A DNA stretch of 64,000 bases from Type-B symbiont of Plautia stali (lineage in GTDB: Bacteria > Pseudomonadota > Gammaproteobacteria > Enterobacterales > Enterobacteriaceae): the NCBI GenBank assembly GCA_001485295.1, contig BBOA01000002.1, positions 124,001 to 188,000 of the forward strand, written 5' to 3'. A program made the position numbers and the translations under genes. The stretch's first letter is position 1, and every line of letters starts with the position of its first letter. This document shows positions 61,026-64,000 of this stretch, piece by piece. The notes under the pieces were generated by a model. The model searched no databases and was not told the DNA's origin. It saw only the letters and a list, made by a program, of their open reading frames with translations.

Positions 61026-62003
61026 CTAACGCTCTTCGTGAATCAAGCTGCCGCTGAGGATGCAAAATACGCCCATCAGATCGGCGTGACGGATAGTCAC
61101 CAGCGTCTGCTCGTTCACTTTCGGTTTAGCATGATAAGCGATACCCAGCGCCGCGGCCTTTATCATCGGCAGGTCGTTGGTGCCGTCGCCGATGGCGACG
61201 GTTTGCTCCGACGCGATGTCGAAACGCTGCGCTAGCTTCTTCAGAGTATCCGCTTTGTATTGCGCGTCGACAATCTGCCCCAGCACTTCGCCGGTCAGCC
61301 TGCCGGCGCGCATCTCCAGTTCGTTGGCGACGACATGCGCCAGATGCAGCCTGTCGCGCAGGTATTCGGCGAACCAAGTAAAGCCGCCGGAGGCGATCGC
61401 CACCTGCCAGCCTAGCACCTGTAGCTTCTGCACCAGCTCGGTAAGGCCAGGCATCAAAGGCAGCTCATCGCGCACCTGCTTCAAAATGTTGGCGTCGGCG
61501 CCTTTCAGGGTCGCCACGCGCTGGCGAAGGCTGGCGGCGAAGTCGAGTTCGCCGCGCATGGCGCGTTCAGTCACTTCCACCACCAGCTCGCTGCTGCCCG
61601 CCAGTTTGGCAATCTCGTCTATGCATTCGATCTGAATCGCCGTGGAGTCCATGTCCATCACCAGCAGGCCTGGCGTTTTCAGGTGCGGGAGCTTGCCGAG
61701 CGGCGCGACGTCGAGGCCGTTATCGTGCGCCAGCTTCGCGACGCGCGGCGTCAGCGAGCCAGCTAGGCGCACCACCTGATACTCATCGACGCGCCACGCG
61801 CTAACAATGACCATTGCCGCATCGAGCTGATGCTGATAATCGGTAAGCTTCTGTTTATCTAGCCCGCGACCGTAAAGCAGCCAGCCGGTCCGACCGGCAC
61901 GGTAATCCAGCGGCATCACTTCGTCACCGCTGAGGGAAAGGGGTAAACCCGGCCATTCGGAGAGTTCGGCGGGCAAATCGCACCAAGTAAGACGGTTCGG
62001 CAT
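61026..62003 (-). CDS. serB: Phosphoserine phosphatase
   Basis: A 325-residue HAD-family enzyme (E. coli 322) that makes serine from phosphoserine. HAD motifs are VMDMDSTAIQIECIDEIA (motif I DxDxT), VAIASGGFTWF (motif II), and GDGTNDLPMIKAA (motif IV), with the conserved lysine in between. The N-terminal extension is an ACT-like domain. It heads serB-radA-nadR on the minus strand and is divergent from the ytjB remnant. Intact. Confidence 0.96.
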   Translation of the reverse strand: MPNRLTWCDLPAELSEWPGLPLSLSGDEVMPLDYRAGRTGWLLYGRGLDKQKLTDYQHQLDAAMVIVSAWRVDEYQVVRLAGSLTPRVAKLAHDNGLDVAPLGKLPHLKTPGLLVMDMDSTAIQIECIDEIAKLAGSSELVVEVTERAMRGELDFAASLRQRVATLKGADANILKQVRDELPLMPGLTELVQKLQVLGWQVAIASGGFTWFAEYLRDRLHLAHVVANELEMRAGRLTGEVLGQIVDAQYKADTLKKLAQRFDIASEQTVAIGDGTNDLPMIKAAALGIAYHAKPKVNEQTLVTIRHADLMGVFCILSGSLIHEER

Positions 62004-62112
62004 CAGAGCTCCTGTAGGGGGACAACAAAACCACGCAAGAGGCTACCTTGTCTGCGCCGCTTCTGACAACATAATCCCCTAGTTTCTGTTGTGACGTGAT
62101 ACGGGTTTATTG

Positions 62113-62630
62113 ATGGCTAAAAGCACACTGAAATTCCGCTTACATCGCGCGGTGATTGTGCTAATCTCGTTGGCGCTTCTGATCGTCATGATGCAGGGCG
62201 CCTCTTGGTTCAGCCTCGGCCATCAGATAGCGTCTTACGAGCAGGTGGAAGAGCTGGTGCAGACCCTGACGCGAAACAGGTCGCTTTCAGCCTGTAGTCG
62301 CTGATGGACAACAGCGACGACAACCGTAAGCGGATCCTTAACCAGATGACTACGAACAGCCGCATTATTGCCGCCTCGGTCTACGGCGACGACGCTTTGC
62401 GCGTCACACTCGATCCCCATGTGCTGGTGACCGAATCGCGCCAAGTCGACAACACCACCAATACTCTGCGCCGGATGCTGCTGGCGCTGGTGATCGGCAT
62501 TATCCTGATGCGCACTCTGCTGCGCGATCGCCGCACCCGCTGGCAGCAGTTGCCGTTTCTGCTGACCGCTAGCCCGCCGGTCAAAGAGGATCGCAACGAC
62601 GAAAGTGAAAAGAAGGATCCTGCACCTTAA
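62113..62630 (+). pseudogene. ytjB: Membrane protein YtjB (Smp), broken
   Basis: The ATG at 62113 starts MAKSTLKFRLHRAVIVLISLALLIV then QGASWFSLGHQ, as in E. coli YtjB (214 residues). A one-base shift after QTLTR ends the frame at TGA 62302. In the next frame, MDNSDDNRKRILNQMTTNSRIIAASVYGD is joined to LRVTLDPHVLVTESRQVDNTTNTL and the second membrane span LALVIGIILMRTLL, with a deletion of about 40 residues in the periplasmic loop. Function unknown; divergent from serB as in E. coli. Confidence 0.88.
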
Positions 62631-62812
62631 ACAACAGACGCATTACATTCATCGCTTTTCTCAACTTAATATGCGGCCAACTAGGGTGCTTTCAAGGCGT
62701 AGCGCGCCTGTTGACGGCCTGTGAATTGATGCGTGAATGGATTTTAGATGACAAAAGCCCATCGTACGGTCTTCTTAGCTTTATATCAGGCTGATGTGTG
62801 AATAATAGATAT

Positions 62813-63492
62813 TTAGGCGAGCAGCAGCGCCTTTAGCTCGCCCAGCGTCTTCACCGTCCAGGTCGGACGAATCGTCTCAGGCAGAGGACGCGTGCTGTGA
62901 TCGAGCCAACAGGTTTTCACGCCAGCGTTCATGCCGCCGAGAATATCGGACTCTGGCGTATCCCCAACCATCAGCACACGGCTGCGATCGAGATTGCCTA
63001 TCTTTTCCAGCGCATAGTCGAAAATCGCCGCGTCCGGCTTAGGCACGCCGACCTGCTCGGAGATCACCAGCGCCGAGTAGTAATCGCGAAAGCCGGTGCA
63101 TTCAAGACGCGGCTGCTGCAGCGCGGTTAAGCCGTTGGTGATAATGCCCATCGGCACCTTCTCGTGCAGCGCGTGCATCAAGTTGACCGCGCCCTCCAGC
63201 GGCATGCAGATCTCCGACATCGCTGAGAGAAAGCCGCTGTTCAGCACGTCGGGGCCACGCTCAGCTTCTCCGTCCAGCCGTTAAAACGACGTGTCTGTAG
63301 CTGCAGCGCGGAGATGACGCCGCTCTGATAATCGACCCACAGCGGCTTGTTGATCGCCTGATAGTCGGCGTAATCCTGATGGGTAAACTGCACATCGTAA
63401 CCGGCGAAGAGACGCTGCAAGCCGGCGAAAGCGTCAAAATGAAACAGGGTATCGTCGGCATCGAACAGGATACAACCCCAGTCTTTTAACAT
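62813..63492 (-). pseudogene. yjjG: HAD-family pyrimidine 5'-nucleotidase YjjG, frameshifted
   Basis: The ATG at 63492 starts [22 protein letters not shown] (HAD motif I DxDxT). The frame is open for 80 codons to EKLSV, where one base is missing (near 63255), giving APTC then TGA. The rest of the protein is complete in the next frame: [29 protein letters not shown] (motif II), [16 protein letters not shown] and [18 protein letters not shown] (motif IV). YjjG removes phosphate from non-canonical pyrimidine nucleotides. A single-base error in the assembly is possible, since nothing else is damaged. Confidence 0.85.
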
Positions 63493-63509
63493 TACAGCTC
63501 CTTAAAAAC

Positions 63510-63950
63510 CTACAGCGTCAGCGCCATGATGATGGCGCCTTCACGTCCGCTGGCGGTGGGATAGTAGTTGGGACGGCGGCTGACATGGTGAAAGTCGAGC
63601 TGCTCGTACAGGGCGATAGCGGGATGGTTAGAGGCGCGCACTTCTAGCCACAGCGTCATCATGTCGCACGCTTCCAGCTGGGCGATAAGATGCTGCAGCA
63701 ACTGACGCCCGTAGCCGCGCCGCTGGAAAGCGGGATCGACGGCGATATTAAACAGCGACACCTCATCCAGCACTACCTGGGTGATGGCGAAGGCGGCCAT
63801 AACGCCATCGACGTCGAGGCGATAGTTAAGAAAGCGTTCGCCTTGGTTACTGGCGAAAGTCTGCTCGCGCCATGGAAACGCGTGGCTGCGGCACTCGATG
63901 GCGAATGCCTGGGCGTTGTCCTCAGGGGTGAGGAAAGAGATTGCTGCCAT
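63510..63950 (-). CDS. rimI: Ribosomal protein S18 alanine N-acetyltransferase RimI
   Basis: A 146-residue GNAT enzyme (E. coli 148) that acetylates the N-terminus of S18. The acetyl-CoA loop FNIAVDPAFQRRGYGRQLLQHLI is near residue 75, with LWLEVRASNHPAIALYEQLDFHHV following. The ATG at 63950 lies inside the 3' end of holD, the standard holD-rimI overlap. It precedes yjjG on the same strand. Intact. Confidence 0.95.
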   Translation of the reverse strand: MAAISFLTPEDNAQAFAIECRSHAFPWREQTFASNQGERFLNYRLDVDGVMAAFAITQVVLDEVSLFNIAVDPAFQRRGYGRQLLQHLIAQLEACDMMTLWLEVRASNHPAIALYEQLDFHHVSRRPNYYPTASGREGAIIMALTL

Positions 63951-64000
63951 GGTTACACATCTGTTGCCAGAGCGCGCGTTTCGCCGCGCCGCTGCTGGAG
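63922..64000 (-). CDS. holD: DNA polymerase III psi subunit HolD, C-terminal end (partial)
   Basis: The minus strand from the right edge reads SSSGAAKRALWQQMCNHGSNLFPHP then TGA at 63924-63922. This matches the HolD C-terminus (E. coli RAALWQQICTYEHDFFPRND). It overlaps the rimI start by 29 bases, as in E. coli. Psi links the clamp loader to SSB through chi. Only the last 25 codons are in the window. Confidence 0.8.
   Translation of the reverse strand, partial: SSSGAAKRALWQQMCNHGSNLFPHP

Overview
The window is a chromosomal segment of a gamma-proteobacterium of the order Enterobacterales. The gene order is the E. coli thiB-to-rimI neighbourhood spanning the thr/arcA region (thiBPQ, yabI, polB, rapA, rluA, djlA, lptD, surA, pdxA, rsmA, apaGH, folA, carAB, dapB, ispH, fkpB, lspA, ileS, ribF, rpsT, nhaA, dnaJK, mog, talB, yaaA, thrCBA, yjtD, arcA, creA, rob, gpmB, yjjX, trpR, slt, deoR, ettA, nadR, radA, serB, ytjB, yjjG, rimI, holD). 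Protein similarity as I recall it and the clearly high-GC coding sequence suggest an Erwiniaceae member (Pantoea/Erwinia/Mixta-like); the genus is an inference. About one third of the recognisable genes are broken, while housekeeping genes are intact. That is the pattern of a recent host-restricted, probably insect-associated, lineage in early genome reduction.

Layout. 1-3.4 kb: thiamine ABC transporter (partial thiB, thiP, thiQ) and convergent DedA gene yabI. 3.5-8.5 kb: a run of dead genes, polB, rapA and rluA. 8.5-16.9 kb: intact djlA, then the lptD-surA-pdxA-rsmA-apaG-apaH run and convergent folA. 17.1-18.0 kb: an outer-membrane-protein remnant abutting a Mu-like prophage remnant (gemA tail and mor). 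18.3-22.8 kb: carAB with its double ARG-box operator. 23.2-30.5 kb: dapB and the ribF-ileS-lspA-fkpB-ispH cluster (ileS has a frameshift in an A8 tract, fkpB is frameshifted), then rpsT. 30.5-38.2 kb: dead nhaA, intact dnaK-dnaJ, then dead GNAT, PAS/LuxR-type regulator, NCS1 permease and MFS transporter genes. 38.3-45.9 kb: mog, talB, dead yaaA and the thrLABC operon with its attenuator. 46-53.3 kb: dead yjtD carrying an 8-copy heptanucleotide repeat, arcA, creA, rob, gpmB, dead yjjX, trpR with an operator, and slt. 53.3-58.3 kb: dead chemotaxis receptor, dead deoR, intact ettA and an enolase-superfamily/MFS deletion scar. 58.3-64 kb: nadR, radA and serB intact, ytjB and yjjG broken, rimI intact and the 3' end of holD.

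How it fits together. Retained functions are envelope biogenesis (lptD, surA, lspA, slt), translation (rpsT, rsmA, rimI, ettA), protein folding (dnaKJ, djlA), isoprenoid, flavin, PLP and NAD metabolism (ispH, ribF, pdxA, nadR), and amino-acid/pyrimidine synthesis (carAB, dapB, thrABC, serB) with their classical regulation still visible (ARG boxes, thr leader, trp operator). Lost functions are environmental transport and sensing (nhaA, NCS1, MFS, chemotaxis receptor, LuxR-type regulator, deoR), alternative DNA and RNA maintenance (polB, rapA, rluA, yjtD) and small housekeeping accessories (yjjX, yaaA, ytjB, yjjG). The decay has two signatures: nonsense mutations that are nearly all TAG, mostly inside CTAG tetramers, and internal deletions that seem to lie between short direct repeats. 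CTAG is strikingly common across intact genes too, which suggests loss of very-short-patch (Vsr) repair. No wholly new system is visible; the observations most worth following are the ileS A8 frameshift, the CTAG spectrum and the yjtD heptamer repeat.
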